DNA of 33,199 nucleotides from positions 1 to 33,199 of the forward strand of contig JAQWNZ010000001.1 of NCBI GenBank assembly GCA_029246125.1. Reading direction: 5' to 3'. Source of the DNA: Flavobacteriaceae bacterium (GTDB lineage: Bacteria > Bacteroidota > Bacteroidia > Flavobacteriales > Flavobacteriaceae). Under the pieces are notes generated by a model. The model worked only from the letters and a program-made list of their open reading frames with translations, was not told where the DNA came from and searched no databases. The position numbers and the translations under genes were made by a program. Shown piece by piece: positions 17,799 through 27,638 of this stretch; position 1 is the stretch's first letter, and each line of letters starts with the position of its first letter.

Positions 17799-18458
17799 AT
17801 GAAAACAATTGCCGCAACTGTAGCTGAATATATCAAGACCAAACCGTATCTATCCTCGGCACTTTCTGATGGGATTATCAATCTAACTTCTTTAGCCAGA
17901 AACATTCAAGATGATATTGAAAAATGTACAAAGAAGTCAGTGAAATCAGGAGCTATAGTAATGGCCTTAAAGCGAATTTCAGACACTGCTGATTTTGTTC
18001 AGACCAAAAAAATTATTAAAGTGCTTAAAAATTTAGGCGATATAACTGTTCGATCTTCATTGGTTGATTACAGTTTTTTAATTTCAGAAAGTTTGCTTGT
18101 TGCCCAATCAAATCTTTTAAAAGAAATCGAACCAAAAAAGGAAGTTTTTTACACATCATCTCGTGGAGTTTCGGAAAGTAATATTATTGTTAGTCAGAAC
18201 ATTGTAACTCTAGTAGATGACTTATTTAAGAATGAAATCTGCCGCTCAAAGACAGAAAATTTATCTTCTATTACAATGAAGTTGCCTTCAGAAAACGTTA
18301 CAATTCCTGGGATTTATTATTTTATTTTCCAGCGCTTGTCCTGGGAGGGAGTCAATATTAACGAAGTCATTTCTACATCTAACGAGTTTACCATACTTAT
18401 GCATGAAGATCAGGTAAATACTGCCTTTACAGTGATTAAGAATTTGAAATTGTTATAG
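17799..18458 (+). CDS. ACT-domain protein, aspartate kinase-like annotation type, function unknown
   Basis: C-terminal SSITMKLPSENVTIPGIYYFIFQRLSWEGVNINEVISTSNEFTILMHEDQVNTAFTVIKNL resembles an aspartokinase ACT domain; no kinase catalytic domain visible. Confidence 0.7.
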   Translation: MKTIAATVAEYIKTKPYLSSALSDGIINLTSLARNIQDDIEKCTKKSVKSGAIVMALKRISDTADFVQTKKIIKVLKNLGDITVRSSLVDYSFLISESLLVAQSNLLKEIEPKKEVFYTSSRGVSESNIIVSQNIVTLVDDLFKNEICRSKTENLSSITMKLPSENVTIPGIYYFIFQRLSWEGVNINEVISTSNEFTILMHEDQVNTAFTVIKNLKLL

Positions 18459-21400
18459 GAGGTAAAACAAGTTTTTCGAGAAGTTCCTTAGCGGTTTGCA
18501 TCTCCTCAATATGGTCAATTCTCAAAAGTAATTTTAAGCCTTGTGCTGTATTTTTTTCTTTAAGGATCATACGTTCTTGATTCTGTTGTACTTGGGAGAT
18601 GATATGTAAAAAACCAGCTGTTTGGAAAAATTCACTTTGCTGGTCAGCTACAAAATAGCAAATACAGCTATTCTTTTTAATCAATAAGCGCTCCATTCCG
18701 AGTTGGGTTGCTAACCATTTCAAACGTACACTTTCGATAAGTTCACTAGCCTCCTTGGGCAAGGGTCCAAAACGATCATTAAGTTGTTGTTCAAAATCAT
18801 TGAGTTGTTCGTTAGTTTTCAGAGTACTGAGTTTTTGATAGAGAGCTAAGCGTTCCTTAACAATATTGATATAATCATCAGGAAGATACACCTCTAAATC
18901 TGTATCAATTTGCACCTCTTTGACATAGGTTTTAAAAAGGTCGTTTTGATCTTCTTGATATAGAGTTTTAAATTCATTTTCTTTCAATTCGTCCATAGCT
19001 TCTTGAAGGATTTTTTGATATGTTTCAAATCCAATTTCATTGATAAATCCACTTTGCTCTCCTCCTAGTAAATCTCCTGCTCCACGAATCTCAAGATCTT
19101 TCATGGCAATTTGAATTCCTGAGCCTAAGGCTGAAAATTGTTCTACGGTCCGAATTCGTTTTTGTGCATCGCTACTCATAGAATTCAAAGGGGGAGTTAA
19201 GAAATAACAAAAAGCTTTTTTATTACTCCTACCTACACGACCCCTCATTTGGTGTAAATCGCTTAGTCCAAAATTTTGAGCATTGTGGATAAACATTGTA
19301 TTGGCATTAGGTACATCAAGTCCGTTTTCAATGATGGTTGTGGCAACAAGAATATCAAATTTTCCCTCCATAAAGCCTAATAAAGTCTTCTCAAGTTTGT
19401 TGCCTTCCATTTGTCCGTGGCCTATCCCGACCCTTGAATCTGGAACTAAACGCTTAATTAATCCAGCAATTTCTTTGATATTTTCCACCCGGTTATGGAT
19501 AAAATAAACCTGTCCTCCTCGTTGAAGTTCATAAAGGATACCATCGCGTATTTGTACTTCGTTGAATCGAATTACTTCGCTTTCAATGGGATATCGATTT
19601 GGAGGAGGGGTAGCAATTATTGATAAGTCACGAGCAGCCATCAAACTAAATTGTAAGGTTCTTGGAATGGGTGTAGCCGTTAGTGTGAGTACGTCGATAT
19701 TTGATTTTAGCGAGCGAATTTTTTCTTTTACAGCAACCCCAAATTTTTGTTCTTCATCCACAATTAATAAGCCTAAATCTTTAAACTGAACATTTTTATT
19801 GACAAGTTGATGAGTACCGATAAGAATATCAATCTTTCCTTCTGAAAGATCAAAAAGGATTTGATTTTTATCTTTGGTCGATCTAAATCGATTAAGATAA
19901 TCTACTCGGACAGGGAGCTCTTCTAACCTTGAGGAAAAGGTTTTAAAATGTTGAAAAGCAAGTATGGTAGTTGGAACCAAAACCACAACTTGTTTGCTAT
20001 TGTCCACTGCTTTAAAGGCAGCACGAATCGCTACTTCTGTCTTGCCGAACCCAACATCTCCACAAACTAGTCGATCCATAGGTTGGGTAGATTCCATATC
20101 CTTTTTTATTGCTAGAGTTGTCTTACTTTGATCTGGAGTATCTTCAAATAAAAAAGAAGCTTCCAGTTCCCATTGTAAATAACTGTCAGGGGGGAATGCA
20201 AATCCTATTTTTTGTCTTCGCTTGGCATAGAGTTGAATTAAATCAAAAGCGATTTCTTTAACTCGTTTCTTTGTTTTTTGTTTAAGGGTTTTCCATGCTT
20301 TTGATCCTAATTTAAATAATTTTGGGACTGAACCGTCTTTACCATTAAACTTACTGATTTTATGGAGGGAGTGAATACTTAGATACAAAATATCGCGTTC
20401 TCCATAAATCAATTTAATAGCTTCCTGTGCACTACCTTCAACATCAATTTTTTGGAGCCCCCCAAACTTTCCTATCCCATGATCAATGTGAGTTACATAA
20501 TCTCCAACTTCCATTTGAGTCAGCTCTTTTAGGCTCAATGCTTGTTTTTTTGTCACATCAGATTTTAAGCGAAATTTGTGATAACGCTCAAAAATTTGAT
20601 GGTCTGAAAAACATGCCCAACGGGCTTCAATATCTTCGAAACCTTGATATAGTGGCAGTACCTTTGTTGAGTAATGCACGACCTCTTCTTGTTCTTGAAA
20701 AATGTCATGAAAACGTTTAGCCTGTTGTTCATGAGAACAAAACAAGTCGTTTTTATACCCTTTTTCCTTGTTTTTATTAAGGTATTCAATTAGAAGATCA
20801 AATTTTTTATTGAAAGCGGGCTGGGGACTTTGTTTGAATGAAATTTGATTACTGATTTTAATTTGATCCGATCGCTCTAAAAGCAGAATCGATTTTTCTT
20901 TACAGTCTTTGATCCACTCCTCTGGATGGACAAAAAGAGTTTCCGGAGGGTATTTTGATTTCAAACCCTCTGAATCATAGGTTATTTTTGCTTTGTTGAA
21001 AAATATTTTGAGTCGATGAGTAATTCTATCCAAATTGCCAAAGAGAAAACTGCTATTTGAAGGGAAAAACTCTAAAATGGTTTTACGTTGATCAGTAGTC
21101 TCTATATTGGAGGTATCCGGTAAAATTTCAATGGTATCATACCCGGTAACTGATCTTTGATCTTCAACCTGAAAACTCGATAAGCGTTCTATAATATCGT
21201 CAAAAAACTCAATTCGGTAGGGGTGTTGGTAGGCAAACGAAAAAACATCAATAATTCCACCCCTTACTGCAAACTCACCAGGTTCTGTTACAAAATCCAC
21301 TCTTTCAAATCCCATTTCAAAAAGACGTTCGTTCAGATTTGACAATGTCACAACACTATTTTTATTTAAGGTTAAACCAATACGTTTTAGAGTTCTGTGA

Positions 21401-21780
21401 GAGATCAGTTTTTCAAAGACAGCTTGAGGATAGGTTACTACTATTCTTGGTTTTTTTGAAGTACTTAATTTTTTTAATACTTCTGCACGTAAAAGAATAT
21501 TAGCATTATCTGTTGTTTCTAGTGCATAAGGTTGACGATAGCTGGCAGGAAAATAAAGCACTTCATTTTCCGACAAAAGCTGTTCAAAATCATTTAAAAA
21601 ATAGGCAGCTTGCTCCGCATCATCTAGTACTAAAAGCAAAAATTGGTCATTATTTTGGAAAGCTGCAGCCATGCGAAAACTAATGCCAGAACCTACTAAA
21701 CCCCGTAAATGGGTAAAAGTCTTCTCAAAAAACACCAATTCAAGTGCTTTTTGTGAAGCCAGCTCATCAAATACGTTCAA
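18436..21780 (-). CDS. mfd: Transcription-repair coupling factor
   Basis: 1114 aa; CarD-like MEVGDYVTHIDHGIGKFGGLQKI; DRLVCGDVGFGKTEVAIRAAFKAV; DEEQKFGV; LTATPIPRTLQFSLMAARDLSII; C-terminal TRCF domain. Confidence 0.97.
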   Translation of the reverse strand: MNVFDELASQKALELVFFEKTFTHLRGLVGSGISFRMAAAFQNNDQFLLLVLDDAEQAAYFLNDFEQLLSENEVLYFPASYRQPYALETTDNANILLRAEVLKKLSTSKKPRIVVTYPQAVFEKLISHRTLKRIGLTLNKNSVVTLSNLNERLFEMGFERVDFVTEPGEFAVRGGIIDVFSFAYQHPYRIEFFDDIIERLSSFQVEDQRSVTGYDTIEILPDTSNIETTDQRKTILEFFPSNSSFLFGNLDRITHRLKIFFNKAKITYDSEGLKSKYPPETLFVHPEEWIKDCKEKSILLLERSDQIKISNQISFKQSPQPAFNKKFDLLIEYLNKNKEKGYKNDLFCSHEQQAKRFHDIFQEQEEVVHYSTKVLPLYQGFEDIEARWACFSDHQIFERYHKFRLKSDVTKKQALSLKELTQMEVGDYVTHIDHGIGKFGGLQKIDVEGSAQEAIKLIYGERDILYLSIHSLHKISKFNGKDGSVPKLFKLGSKAWKTLKQKTKKRVKEIAFDLIQLYAKRRQKIGFAFPPDSYLQWELEASFLFEDTPDQSKTTLAIKKDMESTQPMDRLVCGDVGFGKTEVAIRAAFKAVDNSKQVVVLVPTTILAFQHFKTFSSRLEELPVRVDYLNRFRSTKDKNQILFDLSEGKIDILIGTHQLVNKNVQFKDLGLLIVDEEQKFGVAVKEKIRSLKSNIDVLTLTATPIPRTLQFSLMAARDLSIIATPPPNRYPIESEVIRFNEVQIRDGILYELQRGGQVYFIHNRVENIKEIAGLIKRLVPDSRVGIGHGQMEGNKLEKTLLGFMEGKFDILVATTIIENGLDVPNANTMFIHNAQNFGLSDLHQMRGRVGRSNKKAFCYFLTPPLNSMSSDAQKRIRTVEQFSALGSGIQIAMKDLEIRGAGDLLGGEQSGFINEIGFETYQKILQEAMDELKENEFKTLYQEDQNDLFKTYVKEVQIDTDLEVYLPDDYINIVKERLALYQKLSTLKTNEQLNDFEQQLNDRFGPLPKEASELIESVRLKWLATQLGMERLLIKKNSCICYFVADQQSEFFQTAGFLHIISQVQQNQERMILKEKNTAQGLKLLLRIDHIEEMQTAKELLEKLVLPPITISNS

Positions 21781-21818
21781 TAATGTATTAATCGCTTTTT
21801 TCGGTAAAGATACTTGGG

Positions 21819-22460
21819 TTAAGGTAATTTTTCTTTGATTTCAAGCACTTCTTTTGCCGTAGTGACATAAATCTGCTCATCTGCTTTTGGTTTTATCATG
21901 TGTAGCCCAGTAAATACTCCAAACGGTGGAAGAATTAATTGTTTTGGACTTTTATAAAAGCAGGGAAGTTTTATGTTTTGTTTTCCTATTCCAGTGAGGG
22001 TTATACCAGGGTGAACATGACCACAAAACACAAACTGTTGGGTCTTTTGACCGGGGAAATGAGCAAAGAAAAAAGGACCCTCTTCCCAAGATTTTTTAAC
22101 TAGAATTCCAAGTTCTTTAAATTTCCAATTTGGAATGATATCGTGATTTCCAGTAATCAAGGTCATTTCGAAGCTCTGTTGTTTGACCCATGCCTCAAAT
22201 AGATGCCATTCATTGTTTTGAAAGCTGTGGAACAAATCTCCTAAAAAAATGATACGTTTTATAGGAAAAAGAGGGAGTAATTCCTCCATTTTTTGATAAA
22301 AAAAACCCTCTGCATTTCGAGGAACAGGTATGCCATTTTTTCTAAAATGAGCCACTTTTCCCAAGTGAATATCAGCTAGAAGCCAAGATTGTTTTTCTTT
22401 CCAATAGATCCCCCCAGTAGGATGAAGCACAAATTGATGTGTATGAATTTCAATAGTCAT
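21819..22460 (-). CDS. Ligase-associated DNA damage response metallophosphoesterase (PdeM type)
   Basis: WLLADIHLGKVAHFRKNGIPVP, FLGDLFHS, LITGNHD, FCGHVHPGI calcineurin-like motifs; adjacent to the Lhr/ligase genes. Confidence 0.9.
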   Translation of the reverse strand: MTIEIHTHQFVLHPTGGIYWKEKQSWLLADIHLGKVAHFRKNGIPVPRNAEGFFYQKMEELLPLFPIKRIIFLGDLFHSFQNNEWHLFEAWVKQQSFEMTLITGNHDIIPNWKFKELGILVKKSWEEGPFFFAHFPGQKTQQFVFCGHVHPGITLTGIGKQNIKLPCFYKSPKQLILPPFGVFTGLHMIKPKADEQIYVTTAKEVLEIKEKLP

Positions 22461-24877
22461 TAATGTCCTGACTTATTGAGATGAAGATACATTTTCTTGA
22501 TTCGGTCTTCCACGTTTTCTGAAGAGAGTTTGGATCTTATACGATCTGTAATTAAAGGAAAGGAGAAAGGCGTTGGCTGAGAGCAATTTTTCCAGATAAT
22601 TGTTTTTTGCTCCAATTCTTCAAAAACTAATTGGATTCTACCTCGCTCTATTCCATGATCAAACGTTTCTTCAATTGCTTGTTGATAGAGCAAGTTATCT
22701 GGCTCGTAGTCTTTAAAAACCTCAAAGAATAATTGAGACCCTGATTGGAGGTGTTTGGACTTAATACGTTTGTTGGGATAACCTTGAAATACCAAACCTG
22801 AAATTACAGCAATATCTCGAAATCTCCTTCGTGCCATTTCAGAAACATTGATACTCTTTGCCAGATCATCAAAAAGATGTTCTAGAGTAAAGAGATCATT
22901 ATCTAAAAAAGCGTCAGCACTAAAGGCTTGATCGGAGAGTAATTCGAAACCGTAATCGTTAAAAGACATACTGAAACTAATTGGGGTAATTAAACTGATT
23001 CTATAAGCCATTAGACATGCCATGGCTTCATGTATGGCATAGCCTTCAAAGGGATAAAACAGGGTATGGATACCTTCTCTAGTTTCAAAGCGTTCGATAA
23101 GAAGTTCATCTGGTTTGGGGATAATGGATTCTTTTTTTTGCTGTTCAAAAACAGGGAGTAAAGATTTAAATTCACGGGTTTTTTTATTTTGATCTTCAAA
23201 TAGGGCTTTTTTCAATAAATCACTTAAATGCGAACTAAAGCTCATTCGACCACCAATCCAGGCAGGAATTTTAGCTTGTTTGGCTTTTGATTTCTTTACA
23301 ATAACTTCCATCTTTTGAATGCGGATAAGTTCAAGAATTTTACCTGAAAAAGCGAAGGTGTCTCCAGGATTTAATTTGGAAATAAACCACTCTTCAATAC
23401 TACCTAAATAACCTCCTTTTTGGTAGCGAATTTTCAGGTCATTTCCACTGACTATGGTTCCCATAGACAAACGGTGCCTAAGAGTAATAGTTTTATTCGC
23501 TGCTTTTAAAAATCCATTCTTATCTAGGATTAATTTTTTGTATTCATCATACTGCTCTAGCGATTGACTTCCTCTTATCAAAAAATTGAGAATCCACTGC
23601 CAGCGTTCTTGACCTAATGTTTGAAAACAGAAGGAAGATGTCACTACAGGATAGATTTTTTTTGGGTCAAAACCTTTACCAACAGCAAGGGTCATTAAAA
23701 ATTGGATTAATACATCATAACAATTAAGGTAGGGAATTCGATCTTCGATTTGTTGAGTTTTAATTCCATTTTGCAGCGCCACTGATTCAATAAGCTCCAT
23801 AGCATGAGTTGGTAAGAAGTATATTGAACTCCCTGCTTTTGGTTGATGTCCACTTCTTCCTGCGCGCTGGATAAATCGACCTATTCCTTTTGGACTGCCA
23901 ATTTGTATGCAATTTTCTACCGGGCTAAAATCTACACCTAAGTCCAGGCTCGACGTACAAACAACAACTTTTAGTGATTCATTGCGAAGGGATTCCTCTA
24001 CCCAAAGCCTTATTTTTTTGTCTATGCTGGAGTGATGCATGGCAATTGACCCTGCCAGATCTGGAGCTATATCTAATAAGCGATGAAACCAAATTTCGCA
24101 TTGGGCACGGGTATTGGTGAAAATGAGTGTACTTTTATTTTTTTTAATAATTTTTACCACTTGAGGGACTAAGTGGATGCCCAAATGTCCACGCCAAGGG
24201 AAACGTTCCATTGTTTTTGGGAGCAAAGAGTGTACTTTAATTTTCTTTTTAATTTTTGCCTCTATCACTGTAAATTTCTCGGTAGGCCCTAAGAGAACTT
24301 CTCTTGCCAATTTTTTATTGCCAATGGTGGCTGAGATTCCCCAAACTCTCAGATCAGGAATGATCGAGCGAAGATATGCAAGAGCTAACTCCACTTGAAC
24401 TCCTCTTTTGCTCCCTAAGAGCTCATGCCATTCGTCAACTACGACCACTTTTAGTTGTTTAAAATATTTTTGATGCTCCTTGTTAGCCAACAAAACGTGT
24501 ACACTCTCCGGGGTACTAACTAAACCAAAAGGCGGATCCTTCAGAAGTTTGTTCCTTTGACTTTGGGGAGTGTCCGCAGTTCTTAATCCAACTTTGAGTT
24601 CTGGATTAAAATCACTCAGCATTTTCTGTGTAGCTTTTTGAATTTCTACTCCAAGAGCACGAAGGGGTGTAATCCACAGAGCATTAAATCCTTTAGGAAG
24701 TGTTTTGTATTTGGACATTTCTTCTACAATACCTCCCCAGATAGCATAAGTTTTTCCACTACCTGTTGGAGCATGTAGCATACCACTTTTACCTTGAGCA
24801 TAGGCTTTCCAGCACTGTTTTTGAAATGCTTGTACCTTCCAGTTTTGAGACTCAAACCATTGTTTTATAATCTTCAT
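22460..24877 (-). CDS. Ligase-associated DNA damage response DEXH-box helicase (Lhr-like)
   Basis: APTGSGKTYAIWGGIVEE, VDEWHELLGSKRG, GISATIGN, CTSSLDLGVDFSPVENCIQIGSPKGIGRFIQRAGRSGH. Confidence 0.93.
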   Translation of the reverse strand: MKIIKQWFESQNWKVQAFQKQCWKAYAQGKSGMLHAPTGSGKTYAIWGGIVEEMSKYKTLPKGFNALWITPLRALGVEIQKATQKMLSDFNPELKVGLRTADTPQSQRNKLLKDPPFGLVSTPESVHVLLANKEHQKYFKQLKVVVVDEWHELLGSKRGVQVELALAYLRSIIPDLRVWGISATIGNKKLAREVLLGPTEKFTVIEAKIKKKIKVHSLLPKTMERFPWRGHLGIHLVPQVVKIIKKNKSTLIFTNTRAQCEIWFHRLLDIAPDLAGSIAMHHSSIDKKIRLWVEESLRNESLKVVVCTSSLDLGVDFSPVENCIQIGSPKGIGRFIQRAGRSGHQPKAGSSIYFLPTHAMELIESVALQNGIKTQQIEDRIPYLNCYDVLIQFLMTLAVGKGFDPKKIYPVVTSSFCFQTLGQERWQWILNFLIRGSQSLEQYDEYKKLILDKNGFLKAANKTITLRHRLSMGTIVSGNDLKIRYQKGGYLGSIEEWFISKLNPGDTFAFSGKILELIRIQKMEVIVKKSKAKQAKIPAWIGGRMSFSSHLSDLLKKALFEDQNKKTREFKSLLPVFEQQKKESIIPKPDELLIERFETREGIHTLFYPFEGYAIHEAMACLMAYRISLITPISFSMSFNDYGFELLSDQAFSADAFLDNDLFTLEHLFDDLAKSINVSEMARRRFRDIAVISGLVFQGYPNKRIKSKHLQSGSQLFFEVFKDYEPDNLLYQQAIEETFDHGIERGRIQLVFEELEQKTIIWKNCSQPTPFSFPLITDRIRSKLSSENVEDRIKKMYLHLNKSGH

Positions 24878-26463
24878 GGCAGCATTGCCTTTAGGTCATC
24901 TAGACTGTTTGCTTCTTCTATTTTCTTATCGTGTCTCCATCTTGAGATTCTAGGAAACCGAACAGCTATGCCGCTTTTATGACGTGGCGAAGAAGCAATT
25001 CCCTCAAAAGCAATTTCAAACACTAGTTGAGGGGTAACTTGACGTACAGGACCAAAACGATCTATTGTATTTTGTTTGACAAAACGGTCAAGTTTTTTTA
25101 TTTCTGTATCAGTTAGTCCTGAATAGGCCTTAGCAAAGGTGATTAATTCTCCTTTATCCCAGAGGGCAAATGTATAATCCGTGTACAGATTTGTTCTTCT
25201 CCCATGACCTCGCATGGCGTAGGTAAGAATAGCATCAATACTTTTGGGATCAGATTTCCACTTCCACCAACTTCCTTTTTTTCGGCCAACACCATAAGGA
25301 GATTCCTTGTGTTTAATCATTAGGCCTTCACTTCGTTTTTTATTCGCTTGCTCTCTTTCTATGTGGACTGATTTCCAATTTTTAAATTGATAGACTTTAG
25401 ATAAAAGCAATGGAATATTCAAAGACTTGACCTTTTTAAAAAGCGAAGCTAGTTTTTCTTGTCGTTCCCAAAGGGGATTTTCTCTTAAGTCTTGGCCGTT
25501 TAGTTCAAGCAAGTCATAAGCCATTAAGAAAATTGGGATATCTTCTTGTAATTTTTTAGAAACTGTTTTGCGACCTATTCGCTTTTGTAAATCTTGAAAG
25601 TTTCCAATAAATCCATTTTTAAATGGAATTAATTCCCCGTCAATGACAGTACCCTCTGGCAATAGATTTTTTACCACTTCTAGTTCTGGAAATTTATCAG
25701 TGATCAACTCCTCTCCTCGACTCCATAAAAAATGGTTACCTTTTCTCAAAATCAATTGTGCCCGCATACCGTCCCATTTATGTTCGATATTCCATTGTTT
25801 GGCGTCTTCTTTCTGAAAAAAGATACGTTCTTTAATGGGATGAGCCAGGAAAAAAGGATAGGGTTGGGAGATTTGGTCCTCTGGATTAGGGTGTAAAATG
25901 AGTCGTTCAAAAGAGGTGGTCTGTGGTGTCCATAGGCCCATCAATCGGTGAGCTAAAATCATTTCATCAACTTGAACCGCTCTAGATAGTGCACGAGTCA
26001 TTAATTTTTGACTCACTCCAATCCTAAACCCTCCAGTCAGGATTTTGTTGAATACAAAGCGTTCAAAATAATTTAGTGATTTCCACTGACTGAGGATGTA
26101 TTCTTTTTTTTCCTCATCGGTCTGGGATTTTAATAAAATAATCTTCTCAATGCATTTACTTAGCGAGGGCGGATCGCTAGTTCCTTTTTTTTGTACAAGT
26201 AGCGCGATTGTCTCTGCAAGATCCCCCACGACATGATAAGATTCTTCAAAGAGCCATTTGGGGAGTCCTGTTAGTTCTGCTGCCCAAGTGCGCAGGAGAG
26301 TTGTTGTTACTGGTCTTGAGGGCCGCCGATGGGAAAGTAAAGCTACAGCCCAAAGAGCATCTTTTTTAGGAGCCTCTTTAAAATACATAGTAAGGGCGTC
26401 AACCTTTTTATTTGTCTTATTGGTGGCATCAAGTGTTTCAATTAAAGAAGCAAAACGTCTCAT
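24874..26463 (-). CDS. ATP-dependent DNA ligase
   Basis: Adenylation motif IEHKWDGMRAQLILRKG (KWDG), DGELIPF, MIKHKESPYGVGRKKGSWWKWKSD; 4-nt overlaps with both neighbours. Confidence 0.95.
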   Translation of the reverse strand: MRRFASLIETLDATNKTNKKVDALTMYFKEAPKKDALWAVALLSHRRPSRPVTTTLLRTWAAELTGLPKWLFEESYHVVGDLAETIALLVQKKGTSDPPSLSKCIEKIILLKSQTDEEKKEYILSQWKSLNYFERFVFNKILTGGFRIGVSQKLMTRALSRAVQVDEMILAHRLMGLWTPQTTSFERLILHPNPEDQISQPYPFFLAHPIKERIFFQKEDAKQWNIEHKWDGMRAQLILRKGNHFLWSRGEELITDKFPELEVVKNLLPEGTVIDGELIPFKNGFIGNFQDLQKRIGRKTVSKKLQEDIPIFLMAYDLLELNGQDLRENPLWERQEKLASLFKKVKSLNIPLLLSKVYQFKNWKSVHIEREQANKKRSEGLMIKHKESPYGVGRKKGSWWKWKSDPKSIDAILTYAMRGHGRRTNLYTDYTFALWDKGELITFAKAYSGLTDTEIKKLDRFVKQNTIDRFGPVRQVTPQLVFEIAFEGIASSPRHKSGIAVRFPRISRWRHDKKIEEANSLDDLKAMLP

Positions 26464-27467
26464 TCAGCGATAAGTATTTCTTTAGTTTCAGACTCATACT
26501 TTGTTTTTTGTGTTCGTGCATTCCACCCTTGTTCGTTGAGGTATTGAGAAAAGAGTTCGGTATAACCGTGAGTAGTAATTACATTTTCACATCCTGTTGC
26601 TTTGATCGCGGAGATTAAACCTTTCCAATCAGCATGATCTGACAAAACGAAGGCACGATCTACAGCGCGTCTTCTTCTTGTACCACGAAAGGCCATCCAA
26701 CCCGAGGCATAACCAGTACTTAAAAGACCCAATTTTTTAACCCAAGAACTCCCCAATACAGCTGGTGGGGCAAGTACTAAGTTTCCTTCAATTTCTTTTT
26801 TGGTAGTATCTCTTGTAATGAGCTCTGTACGAGGGAAATCTATAAACTGACGAAGAACTTGAGTCATTTGTTCTGTTGCCCCATGAGTGTAAATTTTACT
26901 AATTGAAGAATCCAGGTGTTTTAGTAAGCGTTGAACTTTGCCAAGGGAGTAACCCATCAATAAACTAGTTGTTTTTTCAGCGTGATTTTGTGCCCACCAC
27001 TGGTTGATACAGTCGTGTACTTTTTGAGGATCTTCCCATTGAAAAACTGGTAATCCAAATGTACTTTCCGTGATAAGGGTGTGGCAAGGGACTGTTTCAA
27101 ACTCGGTTGAAATACCATCATTTTGGATTTTGTAATCACCAGTAAAAACCCAAACTTCCCCTTTGTATTCAACACGTATTTGAGAAGAGCCCGGCACATG
27201 TCCAGCAGGATGGAATGAAAACTGAACCTCATTGATGCGAAAGGCGTCGTTATATTTTTTGCCGCTTACACTTATGTTCCCTAAACGATGTTTTATTATT
27301 GGAACATTGATTTTTTGAGTAATATAGTGTTTGCTTCCCCAACGCGCATGATCTGAGTGTCCATGTGATATCAATGCCCTTTCCACTCCCTGCCAAGGAT
27401 CGAGATAGACGTTAGCTTGTTTACAGTAAATTCCTTTTGAGGTGAATTCCAGCAGTGGCATAGACAT
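26460..27467 (-). CDS. Ligase-associated DNA damage response exonuclease (MBL-fold / beta-CASP-like)
   Basis: LISHGHSDHARWG, FHPAGHVPGSSQIRVEYKGEVWVFTGDYK, FVLSDHADWKGL; adjacent to the ligase. Confidence 0.92.
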   Translation of the reverse strand: MSMPLLEFTSKGIYCKQANVYLDPWQGVERALISHGHSDHARWGSKHYITQKINVPIIKHRLGNISVSGKKYNDAFRINEVQFSFHPAGHVPGSSQIRVEYKGEVWVFTGDYKIQNDGISTEFETVPCHTLITESTFGLPVFQWEDPQKVHDCINQWWAQNHAEKTTSLLMGYSLGKVQRLLKHLDSSISKIYTHGATEQMTQVLRQFIDFPRTELITRDTTKKEIEGNLVLAPPAVLGSSWVKKLGLLSTGYASGWMAFRGTRRRRAVDRAFVLSDHADWKGLISAIKATGCENVITTHGYTELFSQYLNEQGWNARTQKTKYESETKEILIAE

Positions 27468-27484
27468 TTTTCTTTTTCATAGGA

Positions 27485-27500
27485 AAGGTACAAATACCTT
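27485..27500. repeat. 16-nt dyad AAGGTA-CAAA-TACCTT upstream of the exonuclease/ligase/helicase operon
   Basis: Perfect 6-bp inverted repeat arms (27485-27490 and 27495-27500), 18 nt before the exonuclease start. Confidence 0.5.
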
Positions 27501-27638
27501 CATTTATATCCATAATCTATTGCTAATATTCCGTTATCAATTATCAGAAAATAATTAATTAACCAAAATATCCAAACCGTTAATAAGTCCGTAAAACTCT
27601 TTTTCCAACCCCTCTATTATTTTGTTATTTTAGTTTTG

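Noticed and set aside
19283-20789. Several short + and - ORFs (60-97 aa) inside mfd
   Set aside because: Out-of-frame shadows of a strongly supported conserved gene.
23011-26618. Short ORFs inside or antisense to the helicase, ligase and exonuclease genes
   Set aside because: Overlap conserved coding frames; no start context or recognisable protein signal.
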